Shown here one piece after another: positions 18,704 to 26,141 of a DNA stretch of 64,000 nt. A model generated the notes under the pieces. The model searched no databases. It was not told the origin of the DNA and saw only the letters and a list, made by a program, of their open reading frames with translations. The translations under genes were made by a program, and so were the position numbers. The first letter of the stretch is position 1, and every line of letters starts with the position of its first letter. The DNA comes from Butyrivibrio hungatei DSM 14810 (lineage in GTDB: Bacteria; Bacillota; Clostridia; Lachnospirales; Lachnospiraceae): assembly GCF_900143205.1 (NCBI RefSeq), contig NZ_FRDH01000006.1:62001-126000 (forward strand). The letters are read 5' to 3'.

Positions 18704-18726
18704 TTAATGATAACAATTCTCATTAA
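18704..18726. promoter_or_regulatory. Fur-like operator upstream of feoB
   Basis: TTAATGATAACAATTCTCAT followed by TAA is an interrupted palindrome (TTAATGA, 9 nt, TCATTAA) closely resembling the Fur consensus. It lies about 55-77 bp before the feoB GTG. Iron repression is the inference. Confidence 0.75.
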
Positions 18727-18849
18727 CATTATAGCATCTATTGGCGAAATTAAGCATTCGGAATAAAAGCCCTAAAAATATCGATTTTTTATGAATATTA
18801 TGTTACAATTTTTGTCATAAATTATTACAAAATGTATTGGGGGTTTTGT

Positions 18850-19080
18850 ATGAATCTAGAGTATTATTCTTTTTTATTCGTCGTGTTTGCTATTCCGGCA
18901 GCACTACTGATCTTGTGCATTTATTCCATTGTCAAATTTGTAAAAAGAGATAAGACAGACATGCGTAGTACCAGAAAATATCTCATTATTATGCTCATCT
19001 CTGGTTTCTTATTTCTTGCAATCGTAGCTTTTTACATCTTTGTCTGCTGGCTATTGACGCTGATGGTTGCAAATATGTGA
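18850..19080 (+). CDS. Two-TM small membrane protein
   Basis: A 76-residue protein. The ATG at 18850 was chosen for the GGGGG 6 nt upstream; an in-frame ATG 18 nt earlier lacks a site. Two hydrophobic helices (about residues 6-29 and 43-70) are linked by a short basic loop (KFVKRDKTDMRSTRKY). Function unknown. It is the first of three tightly spaced genes ending in a PstS-like protein. Confidence 0.7.
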   Translation: MNLEYYSFLFVVFAIPAALLILCIYSIVKFVKRDKTDMRSTRKYLIIMLISGFLFLAIVAFYIFVCWLLTLMVANM

Positions 19081-19089
19081 GGTGGCGCT

Positions 19090-19227
19090 ATGGATGAAAA
19101 AATATTTACTAAGATTCTCGTAACTATTACTTTTCTTGGCCTTGTAAGCATTGTAGTCCTTTCCGTTTTGTCCTTCCTTTTATACAAGGACTGCTCAATA
19201 ATCTCATACATCGCAAACAGAGGATAA
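19090..19227 (+). CDS. Single-TM small membrane protein, 45 aa
   Basis: ATG 19090 has GAGGTGG 4 nt upstream and follows the previous stop by 9 bp. The product MDEKIFTKILVTITFLGLVS continues as one membrane helix to about residue 31, then ends YKDCSIISYIANRG. It sits 4 bp before the PstS-like gene, so all three are probably cotranslated. Function unknown; it may be a helper subunit. Confidence 0.7.
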   Translation: MDEKIFTKILVTITFLGLVSIVVLSVLSFLLYKDCSIISYIANRG

Positions 19228-19231
19228 TGCC

Positions 19232-20188
19232 ATGAAATTAAAGAATCAGATTTTTGTGATCCTAGGACTGATCCTGGCATTCGTCCTATTTGATCTTTCT
19301 ATTTTTAATGTTGTAACCAAAAGATATATTGATCCTCGCGGAGACGAGATGAAAAGCCGCTCAATCGAAGTTTCTGAGTACCTGCCATTTACGGAAGATT
19401 CCGGAATCGTACATGTAGATTCAAGCGTGAAGTTATCTGGCGACCTTCCTGTAATCGACGGCGCAGCTGCTCTGTATCCAATGTTCTCCGCTTTTGTAGA
19501 TGCAACCTATCCGAAAGAAAGCGTTTCTTTTGACGGAACAGACTTTACAGAAGATAGTGCCCTTCAGTTTCACAACACTAGAGGCGCCTACCAAGCTGTT
19601 GTAGATGGCGACGCCGACATTATCTTCTGTGCAAAACCTTCAGAAGAGCAGCTTGCTTATGCCGAGGAAAAAGGCGTTGAGCTCAAGATGGTTCCTATCG
19701 GCTACGAAGCCTTCGTGTTCATCGTTGGCAAAGACAATCCTGTTGACGATCTGACTATAGAACAAGTTCAAGGTCTTTATACTGGAAAATATAAGAACTG
19801 GTCTGAGGTTGGCGGAGACAACCGCCTTGTGGATGCAGTTCAAAGAAATACAGGAAGCGGCAGCCAGACTGCAATGCTGTCATTTATGAACGGACAGGAG
19901 ATGAAAAAGTCTGTCATGGGAGCCTTAACCGGAAGGGCAATCGGCTTTTCTTTTAGATATTATGTGGAAGGGCTCAGCGTCAATCCTGATGTCAAGATGC
20001 TCTCCCTAAACGGCGTGTATCCTAGCGAAGAGAACATCGCAAACGGCACATATCCAATCGCCAGCAACTTCTACGCAGTATATGATGCTTCTAACGAAAA
20101 TGAGAACATATCTCTTTTACTGGATTTCATCCTGTCTGATGTGGGTCAGAGAATTGTAAAAGAAAGCGGCTACACACCTATGCAATAA
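19232..20188 (+). CDS. Membrane-anchored PstS-like substrate-binding protein
   Basis: A 318-residue protein with an uncleaved-looking N-terminal helix (residues about 5-24) followed by a periplasmic-binding-protein fold of the phosphate type. Seen are IDGAAALYPMFSAFVDATY, ADIIFCAKPSEEQ, GYEAFVFIVGKDNPV, YTGKYKNWSEVGGD, RNTGSGSQTAM and the C-terminal RIVKESGYTPMQ. True PstS proteins are lipoproteins working with PstCAB. Here no permease is nearby, only two small TM proteins, so it may be a sensor or an accessory binding protein. Confidence 0.85.
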   Translation: MKLKNQIFVILGLILAFVLFDLSIFNVVTKRYIDPRGDEMKSRSIEVSEYLPFTEDSGIVHVDSSVKLSGDLPVIDGAAALYPMFSAFVDATYPKESVSFDGTDFTEDSALQFHNTRGAYQAVVDGDADIIFCAKPSEEQLAYAEEKGVELKMVPIGYEAFVFIVGKDNPVDDLTIEQVQGLYTGKYKNWSEVGGDNRLVDAVQRNTGSGSQTAMLSFMNGQEMKKSVMGALTGRAIGFSFRYYVEGLSVNPDVKMLSLNGVYPSEENIANGTYPIASNFYAVYDASNENENISLLLDFILSDVGQRIVKESGYTPMQ

Positions 20189-20196
20189 TGTAAAAA

Positions 20197-20238
20197 ACAA
20201 AGCACTGCACATGTATAGGCATGTTGCAGTGCTTTTTA
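20197..20238 (+). terminator. Terminator after the PstS-like gene
   Basis: AGCACTGCA and TGCAGTGCT form the stem, followed by TTTTT. It lies between convergent genes. Confidence 0.88.
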
Positions 20239-20294
20239 TCGTTAAACATAGCTATTTTAGTTGCTTTCAGATGTTCTTAATTACTATCGAAATC

Positions 20295-21242
20295 TTAGAA
20301 GGCTTCCTTGAGCACTTCTTTGAGAGTTGTTGCTGAGGCCTTGAGTGCCTCTTTTTCCTGATCACTAAGCTTAATTGGAACTGCGCCCTCAACGCCATTT
20401 CGACCTACAATAGCAGGCATGCTAAGTGCGATGTCATCAATTCCAAAATCGCCATGTTGAATGCTGGAAATTGGAAGGATACTCTTTTCATCCCTGATGA
20501 TTGCTTCACAGATACGCCTTACACTCATGGCAATGCCGTAGTATGTGGCGCCTTTCTTTTCTATAATACCGTAGGCGCTGTTCTTGACGTTTTCCGCTAT
20601 CTTATTCATTGACTTCTCATGTTCGAAGTGGCCTCTCATCTCGCAGAAATCATTGATTGGAATTCCAGACACATTGGCACTACTCCAAGCGGCAATCTCG
20701 CTGTCACCATGCTCACCAATGATAAATGCATGCACTGAACGGCTGTCGATATCAAGGTGCTCACCCAAAAGGTATTTGAACCTTGCAGTATCAAGCACAG
20801 TTCCTGAACCAAAGACTCTGTTTTCTGGGAATCCGCTGAGCTTGGCTGCTGCGTATGTCAAGATATCTACCGGATTTGCAACTATCAGAAGAATTCCCTC
20901 TTTATTATACTTTGCTATTTCAGGAATGATGGATTTAAATATCCCAATGTTCTTTTTAACAAGATCAAGTCGTGTCTCACCTGGCTTTTGTCCCGCTCCC
21001 GCTGTCACAACTACAACCGCCGCATCCGCTGCGTCTTTGTAATCGCCAGCATAGATAGACATTGGCTTTGCAAAAGGAAGGCCGTGGCTGATATCAAGCG
21101 CTTCGCCCTCTGCCTTGTCTTTATTTACATCAATCAGCACCATCTCAGAAAAAAGACCACTCTCCATGAGAGCAAAAGCTGATGCTGAGCCAACAAACCC
21201 ACAACCTACTACTGCAACTTTTCTTTCATTAAGTGACGCCAT
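20295..21242 (-). CDS. ldh: L-lactate dehydrogenase
   Basis: A 315-residue enzyme with NAD-binding GCGFVGSASAFAL, the substrate loop AGAGQKPGETRLDLVKKN, NPVDILTYAA, the catalytic His in IIGEHGDSE and the C-terminal domain GVEGAVPIKLS. It reduces pyruvate to L-lactate, regenerating NAD during fermentation. AAAGGAGG precedes the ATG. A candidate operator lies in the leader at 21279-21304. Confidence 0.96.
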   Translation of the reverse strand: MASLNERKVAVVGCGFVGSASAFALMESGLFSEMVLIDVNKDKAEGEALDISHGLPFAKPMSIYAGDYKDAADAAVVVVTAGAGQKPGETRLDLVKKNIGIFKSIIPEIAKYNKEGILLIVANPVDILTYAAAKLSGFPENRVFGSGTVLDTARFKYLLGEHLDIDSRSVHAFIIGEHGDSEIAAWSSANVSGIPINDFCEMRGHFEHEKSMNKIAENVKNSAYGIIEKKGATYYGIAMSVRRICEAIIRDEKSILPISSIQHGDFGIDDIALSMPAIVGRNGVEGAVPIKLSDQEKEALKASATTLKEVLKEAF

Positions 21243-21278
21243 GATGTACCTCCTTTATGTGATGAACAATGTATCATG

Positions 21279-21304
21279 ATCTCAAGATATACTCCTATTG
21301 AGAT
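21279..21304. promoter_or_regulatory. Inverted repeat in the ldh leader
   Basis: ATCTCAA and TTGAGAT are separated by 12 nt, 37 bp upstream of ldh. It could be an operator or a hairpin. It does not match the Rex consensus. Confidence 0.4.
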
Positions 21305-21379
21305 AAATCGAATTTATGTTGCTTGTAAATATAGTATATCTTTATTTTGGTTTCTCTTAAACGTTATTTAGTGACAATT

Positions 21380-22183
21380 TTATTCAAGTATGTTTCCGTC
21401 CCTTGAAATAGTAACTACCTGCCAAGGGATGAATTTTCCACTATTTCTAAGCGCGTTCTCTGCTGCTCTCTGAAGGCCACCGCAACATGGAACCTCCATC
21501 CTTACTACTATCACGCTCTTGATATCGTTGTACTTGATGATCTCTGTAAGCTTTTCTGTGTAATCGCCCTCATCAAGCTTTGGGCATCCGATCATTGTAA
21601 CCTTGCCCTTCATGAAGTCTTCATGCATGTTGGCGTAGGCATATGCTGTGCAATCTGCAGCAATGAGGAGCTTAGCGCCATCATAGAACTCTGCCTGTGT
21701 AGGAAGGAGCTTGATCTGGCATGGCCACTGCATCAGGTGGGAGATGGGTTTCGCCACCACTGCACTGTTCTTGTCTGCAGGTATCTCTTCCATATTATGC
21801 TCAAGATCATTGTTTCCTCCAAGTTTCATGAACCTTGATCCAGGGCAGCCTCCTGCATGTCCCATCATTCCTTCATTTTCACAAATATTCATTATCTTCA
21901 ATCCCTTCTTTACATCTGCCTTTCCTTCGCTGTTTGCTTTTTCTTTCATCTCCTTGCTGGCCTTAACTGCCGCCTCGTCATATTCAGGTGCTTCCCTGTT
22001 TTCAAAGGTTATGGCTCCTGTTGGGCATCCTGGAAGGCAGTCTCCAAAACCGTCGCAGAAGTTCTCTCTCACAAGCTTTGCCTTCCCGTTTATTATCTCT
22101 ATTGCGCCCTCGTGGCAAGCTGTGGCGCAGATTCCGCAACCATTGCACTTTTCTTCATCGATATGAATTATCTGTCTGACCAT
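21380..22183 (-). CDS. ATP-independent 4Fe-4S ferredoxin-type protein
   Basis: A 267-residue protein. Residues about 1-60 form a two-cluster ferredoxin domain: CNGCGICATACHEG and CDGFGDCLPGCPTGAI. A long linker region contains CENEGMMGHAGGCPGSRFM. The C-terminal half has LLIAADCTAYAYANMHEDF, IGCPKLDEGDY and MEVPCCGGLQRA, the last a Cys-Cys-Gly motif. Such proteins are widespread in Clostridia as ferredoxins tied to redox or nitrosative stress. The divergent Crp/Fnr gene is its probable regulator. Despite frequent annotation as ATP-binding, I see no P-loop. Confidence 0.88.
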   Translation of the reverse strand: MVRQIIHIDEEKCNGCGICATACHEGAIEIINGKAKLVRENFCDGFGDCLPGCPTGAITFENREAPEYDEAAVKASKEMKEKANSEGKADVKKGLKIMNICENEGMMGHAGGCPGSRFMKLGGNNDLEHNMEEIPADKNSAVVAKPISHLMQWPCQIKLLPTQAEFYDGAKLLIAADCTAYAYANMHEDFMKGKVTMIGCPKLDEGDYTEKLTEIIKYNDIKSVIVVRMEVPCCGGLQRAAENALRNSGKFIPWQVVTISRDGNILE

Positions 22184-22328
22184 CTCAATTCTCCATTTCT
22201 TTTTTAAACTTGTTCTGATGGCGTCAGTATAATATACTCGAATTGTAAATTATGTTGTTTAAACCACATTTTAAAAATTTATGTTTTTCCATTTTGGATT
22301 GGAACATGTCTGGAAACGGCGGTGGATC

Positions 22329-22979
22329 ATGGATTATTCAAATTTATTAAATAGCAGATTATTTTCAGGTCTTTCATCAAAAGAGCTCTCTCAGTGCCTC
22401 GAAACTCTTGGCTCATTTGAAAGGTCTTTTCACAAAGATGAGATTCTCCTCCACGCAGGAGACAAAACTTCGATGATCGGCATGGTCATCTCCGGCAGCG
22501 TCACCATCGAAAGTAACGACGTCTGGGGCAACTGCACGGTCCTTAGTCACGTTGGAGCCGGCCAATATTTTGCTGAAACCTACGCCCTTCTTGGCGCCGT
22601 CATGCTGGTGGATGTCAGAGCCAATGAGGACTGCCGGATTCTCTTTTGCAACATCAGGAATATCCTGGATAGTAGCCAAAAGAGCTCCTCCTGGAAGGAA
22701 AAGCTCCTGCAAAACATCCTCATAATTTCGTCTCAAAAAAATCTCGCCCTCTCCGGAAGAAGCTTTTACACTTCTCCAAAGAGTTGCCGAAGTCGCCTCC
22801 TGTCCTACCTTAACGCCATCGCCCTCCAGACTGGCTCTAGGGAATTCGACATTCCCTTCAACCGCCAGCAGCTGGCTGACTACCTGAACCTAGAGCGCAC
22901 CAACATGTCAAAAGAGCTGTCTCACATGCGATATGAAGGGCTCATTGAGTTTAGGAAGAGTCACTTCAAGCTCCTATAA
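22329..22979 (+). CDS. Crp/Fnr family transcriptional regulator
   Basis: A 216-residue regulator. The ATG at 22329 is chosen because the cupin-like sensor begins right after it (NLLNSRLFSGLSSKELSQCL). The cyclic-nucleotide-binding-like domain spans about residues 8-120 (MIGMVISGSVTIESND, AGQYFAETYALLG). The C-terminal winged helix-turn-helix is FDIPFNRQQLADYLNLERTN followed by MSKELSHMRYEGLIEF. It lacks an Fnr-type N-terminal Cys cluster. It is divergent from the ferredoxin-type gene, an arrangement like that of HcpR regulators with their targets. Confidence 0.9.
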   Translation: MDYSNLLNSRLFSGLSSKELSQCLETLGSFERSFHKDEILLHAGDKTSMIGMVISGSVTIESNDVWGNCTVLSHVGAGQYFAETYALLGAVMLVDVRANEDCRILFCNIRNILDSSQKSSSWKEKLLQNILIISSQKNLALSGRSFYTSPKSCRSRLLSYLNAIALQTGSREFDIPFNRQQLADYLNLERTNMSKELSHMRYEGLIEFRKSHFKLL

Positions 22980-23125
22980 ATGCAAAAAGAGCTGCTATAA
23001 GTCTTTTCTCCACAAATTATAAGCGTTTCTACTAATATAACACGTGCTGGTAGGGGCATGATGCAAGGAGATGCTGGTGGTTTTGCCTGCATTAGTCAGT
23101 GCTACTTTCTTGCTGTCGATGATTT

Positions 23126-23289
23126 GAAGGCAATATAACATTTTTTTTACAAGTTTTTTACCCCTAAATTCATGATAAAGGGTAAAAGTTTATGAAAGAA
23201 CTTTCTCGACAGAAAAACAAGCTTGAAAAAAAGGGCTAAAACAAGCCAAAAGGGTAAAGATTGATCCAAAAATTTCTGACATTACCTTC
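23126..23289. mobile_element. 164-bp MITE-like element, copy 1
   Basis: The element begins GAAGGCAATAT and ends ACATTACCTTC. It shares a colinear series of blocks with the inverted copy at 25088-25251 (TTTTACCCCTA, AGGGTAAA, AATCAAGCTTGAAAAAAGGG-like, CCAAAAGGGTAAAG). The remainder of the 411-bp gap 22980-23390 holds an operator-like palindrome at 23339. Confidence 0.85.
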
Positions 23290-23338
23290 AAAATAACAAC
23301 CAAAATCAAGAATTAAAACTTGATAAAAATTAATGTGA

Positions 23339-23354
23339 CAATACAATTGTATTG
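23339..23354. promoter_or_regulatory. 16-bp perfect palindrome, probable operator of the YczE-type gene
   Basis: CAATACAATTGTATTG is perfectly self-complementary, 37 bp before the start, and overlaps a possible -35/-10 pair (TAAAAT at 23358). A dimeric GntR/MocR- or TetR-type repressor would fit. Confidence 0.6.
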
Positions 23355-23390
23355 ATGTAAAATAGCTAAGGTTGGCTACAGGCCAAATAC

Positions 23391-24104
23391 ATGGGAGTTT
23401 TTAATGACATGTTAAAAAACGCAAGTTTACATCAGAACAATAGCTGGAAACAGATTGCCATGAACATGCTTCTGGCAGCCGTCAGCCTATTTATAAATGG
23501 ATTTGGGATCTACCTTACAATTCAAGCTAACATCGGTGCAAGTCCCTGGGACGTACTTCATATCGGAATGTCCAAGAGTCTTGGAATCCTCTATGGAACA
23601 GCATCTATCATAGTTTCATTATCTATTCTTGCAATTGATATTTCATTGAGAGAGCCAATCGGAATTGCGATGTTTATTGACTCTTTTGTAGTAGGTAAGT
23701 CCGTAGACTTTTTTAACAGGATAAATCTAGTGCCAAAGTGCACTTCACCAGTTCTCGGCGTAGCTGTGATGCTCCTTGGTCTTACAATTGCAGCGTATAC
23801 GCAGTACACATACATGACAGCGTCACTTGGATGCGGACCAAGAGATACACTTCTTGTGGCACTTTCAAAAAGGATCAGACAGGTTCCAATTGGTGGGCTG
23901 AGCATAGCTCTTTTAACAACTGTGACATTTGTGGGCTGGCTCCTTGGAGGACCAGTCGGCATCGGAACTTTGATCAGTGCATTTGCGACAGGTCCTATCA
24001 TGCAGGTAGCATTTAAGTCAGTTAAATTCAACGCCGCTGAAGTTCACCACCAGCGAATTGACGAATCTTTCAAAACAGTTTTTACACATTCACACGCAGC
24101 TTGA
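23391..24104 (+). CDS. YczE-type integral membrane protein
   Basis: A 237-residue protein with about five helices and family blocks FGIYLTIQANIGASPWDVLHIG, LGILYGTASIIVS, DSFVVGKSVDFF, LGCGPRDTLLVAL and GTLISAFATGPIMQ. These recall the YczE/YyaS family. The GASPWD and GCGPRD segments are internal duplicates. Some relatives sit beside MocR regulators or vitamin B6 genes, but substrate is unknown. The start could be ATG 23391 or ATG 23409; neither has a strong site. The gene lies inside the region bounded by the two 164-bp elements. Confidence 0.85.
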   Translation: MGVFNDMLKNASLHQNNSWKQIAMNMLLAAVSLFINGFGIYLTIQANIGASPWDVLHIGMSKSLGILYGTASIIVSLSILAIDISLREPIGIAMFIDSFVVGKSVDFFNRINLVPKCTSPVLGVAVMLLGLTIAAYTQYTYMTASLGCGPRDTLLVALSKRIRQVPIGGLSIALLTTVTFVGWLLGGPVGIGTLISAFATGPIMQVAFKSVKFNAAEVHHQRIDESFKTVFTHSHAA

Positions 24105-24122
24105 GGCCGCAAGATCATCCAT

Positions 24123-24163
24123 GCTCTCCTTACTAGACAGACCAGTGAGGAGGATATTTTTTT
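24123..24163 (+). terminator. Terminator after the YczE-type gene
   Basis: CTCCTTACT and AGTGAGGAG pair with one mismatch, followed by GATATTTTTTT. Confidence 0.8.
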
Positions 24164-24203
24164 AGCACTTTACATTCTTCAAAAAGCATGTTATATTTCT
24201 TTC

Positions 24204-24222
24204 CGGTCATTTCATTTGACCG
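24204..24222. promoter_or_regulatory. Inverted repeat CGGTCA-N7-TGACCG upstream of the PD-(D/E)XK-like gene
   Basis: The repeat lies 67 bp before the start. It could be an operator. No protein partner is identified. Confidence 0.4.
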
Positions 24223-24288
24223 TTCTATCAAATCTAGAATCTGGGAATATTCTTCCGAACGATTCATTTTAAGTAAAAAGAGGTACAT

Positions 24289-25068
24289 ATGACGCTTACT
24301 ACAATTATAAAGCAGCAGGAGGCTATTCTTAAAAAAGAAATTTCTGCGCTTCAGCGAAAAATCAAAACTATGCCTGAAGGACTTTTTGTATGCTACAAGT
24401 ATAAAAACAATACCAAATGGTATCAGGAACTCAAGGATTCTTCAGGAAAAGTTACTCGTAAGTACATACCAAAAGCAGAAAAGGCCCTTGCAAAAAAGCT
24501 TGCACAAAAGACTTACTATACAAAGCTTCTTTCAGCTAAAAAGCTACAATACAAAAATGTCCAGCGCTATCTTAAACATGATAAAGCCCCATCAGCATAT
24601 AAATTACTTGATGAAGCAGCAAAAATGGATGACCTGTTAGATGAAATTGTTTACAAAAGAGCTTGGGAAAAAGCTGAATATCCTCGAAATGAGGATCACA
24701 AAGAAAAGCTTCTATTCAAAACAAAGAAAGGAGATATGGTTCGTTCAAAAACAGAAGCTTATATCGCTGATACGTTGTTTGAGCTTAGCATACCTTATAG
24801 ATATGAGTGTCCTATTGTCTTTGACGGAATAACACTTCATCCAGACTTTACAATTCTTCATCCCACAAAAGGAATAACCTTTATCTGGGAACATCTAGGG
24901 CTAATGGACAAGCCTTCTTACGTTCAGAATTCTCTTGGCAAGATTCCTCTTTACATATCCCAAGGCTATATGCCAGGTTATAACCTGCTTTTTTCTTATG
25001 AATCCAATAAATATCCAATAGACTATGCGCTTATTAGAGAGATGGTGCAATTCTATTTTTGTGAATAG
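24289..25068 (+). CDS. Hypothetical protein with a PD-(D/E)XK-like nuclease core
   Basis: A 259-residue protein. The N-terminal half is a Lys-rich coiled coil (residues about 1-110, KQQEAILKKEISALQRKIK). The C-terminal half has the order expected of a restriction-endonuclease fold: VRSKTEAYIADTLFEL (helix with Glu), PYRYECP, LHPDFTILHPTKG (Asp of the PD motif) and FIWEHLGLMD, where Glu-x-Lys is replaced by Glu-His. Proteins of this pattern are frequent orphans in Lachnospiraceae. RBS AGAGG is 7 nt before ATG. It is flanked by the inverted 164-bp elements together with the YczE-type gene. Nuclease activity is inferred, not shown. Confidence 0.75.
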   Translation: MTLTTIIKQQEAILKKEISALQRKIKTMPEGLFVCYKYKNNTKWYQELKDSSGKVTRKYIPKAEKALAKKLAQKTYYTKLLSAKKLQYKNVQRYLKHDKAPSAYKLLDEAAKMDDLLDEIVYKRAWEKAEYPRNEDHKEKLLFKTKKGDMVRSKTEAYIADTLFELSIPYRYECPIVFDGITLHPDFTILHPTKGITFIWEHLGLMDKPSYVQNSLGKIPLYISQGYMPGYNLLFSYESNKYPIDYALIREMVQFYFCE

Positions 25069-25087
25069 GCAAGTTTGACGCCATTTT

Positions 25088-25251
25088 GAAGGCAATATGG
25101 AAGATTTTTGAATCATTCTTTACCCTTTTGGGCCATTTTAAGCCCTTTTTTCAAGCTTGATTTTCACTACGGAAAACTAATTCAAAAAAATTTACCCCTA
25201 AATAAGAATCTAGGGGTAAAAACTTGCTAAAAAAGTCGCCATATTGCCTTC
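25088..25251. mobile_element. 164-bp MITE-like element, copy 2 (inverted)
   Basis: Exactly as long as copy 1 and in the opposite orientation. Terminal repeats are perfect over 13 bp (GAAGGCAATATGG at both ends). An internal hairpin TTTACCCCTA...TAGGGGTAAA is intact here and weaker in copy 1. Confidence 0.87.
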
Positions 25252-25324
25252 AAGTCGCAAGCAACCGGGAATTCATATCAAATCTCCTTCAAGTCGCAAG
25301 CAACCGGGAATTCACATCAAATCT
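25247..25324. repeat. 39-bp tandem duplication
   Basis: Two copies (25247-25285, 25286-25324) of a unit beginning CCTTCAAGTCGCAAGCAACC differ at one base (ATATC/ACATC). The second copy runs into the last codons of the PHP gene, and the first starts in the end of the 164-bp element. Confidence 0.92.
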
Positions 25325-26087
25325 CCTTCATCTCCAGCACATTATCCCCGATGACAATCTTATTTCTATCCAAAAACTCCGCAAACTCAGGGATATCCTC
25401 TATCTGCTGGATAACCTGAGGAGCATGGGCATCGCAGCCCACTACAAATCTCGCACCCTTCTCAGAGGCCATCTGGAAAAAGCGGTCACTAGGATAATTC
25501 CTATGGTCAATAAAGCCATAGACATTAACTTCAAGAGGCTGATCAAGGCTGACTGCAGCATCAACAAGTCTCTCCATCTGATTCATGTAAAGCTTCTCAT
25601 TGCCAACAAAATTAATAAGGTCAGGATGAGCAAGATACAGGAAAAGACCTGTCTCCATGCCCTCGATGCAATGATCAACATAACTGGCGAGCACCATCTC
25701 ATCATCAGTCTGAAATCCAACATAAGCTCCATGAGGTTCATCTGGAACGTTGTGCTGTCCCTGAATGATATAATCAAGCGGATATTTCCTAAGTTCTTCC
25801 ATAAGAGGATCAAAGTAATCTCTAAAATACTCGACTTCGTAACCTATAAGGATCTTGATCTGATCCTTGTATTCCTCACGAAGATCAACAAGCGTCTGAG
25901 TGTAATCTGGAAGCTCAGCCATTTTCATTCTGGTACTTGATTCATAGAATGTCTCATAGGGCTGAGGCGTGTGATCTGAAAAGCCAAGTATCTTAAAGCC
26001 CTTCTCTATAGCTCTTTCTACATATTCCCGCTCTGTTCCTACTGCATGATTGCATCTTACTGTATGCGTGTGATAATTTGCCAGCAT
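25317..26087 (-). CDS. PHP-domain histidinol-phosphatase family protein
   Basis: A 256-residue PHP phosphoesterase. Metal-binding motifs are HTHTVRCNH at the N-terminus, GFSDHTPQP, GYEVEYF, QGQHNV, YLAHPDLI and the C-terminal VVGCDAHAP. This is the HisJ-type set for the last phosphatase step of histidine synthesis, or a related phosphoesterase. The 3' end coincides with the 39-bp tandem duplication, so its last residues (LEMKEI) may have been altered by that event. Confidence 0.9.
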   Translation of the reverse strand: MLANYHTHTVRCNHAVGTEREYVERAIEKGFKILGFSDHTPQPYETFYESSTRMKMAELPDYTQTLVDLREEYKDQIKILIGYEVEYFRDYFDPLMEELRKYPLDYIIQGQHNVPDEPHGAYVGFQTDDEMVLASYVDHCIEGMETGLFLYLAHPDLINFVGNEKLYMNQMERLVDAAVSLDQPLEVNVYGFIDHRNYPSDRFFQMASEKGARFVVGCDAHAPQVIQQIEDIPEFAEFLDRNKIVIGDNVLEMKEI

Positions 26088-26117
26088 CTCTTTTTGTCTG
26101 TCCTTTCTGTCGTGGCG

Positions 26118-26137
26118 ACCTCCCTAGGGCTCAAAAA
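26118..26137. repeat. Degenerate R1 half-element
   Basis: ACCTCCCTAGGGCTCAAAAA equals the R1 half ACCTCCGTCCCTAGGGCTCA with a 4-bp deletion. It lies just downstream of the TIR gene. Confidence 0.6.
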
Positions 26138-26141
26138 CTCT

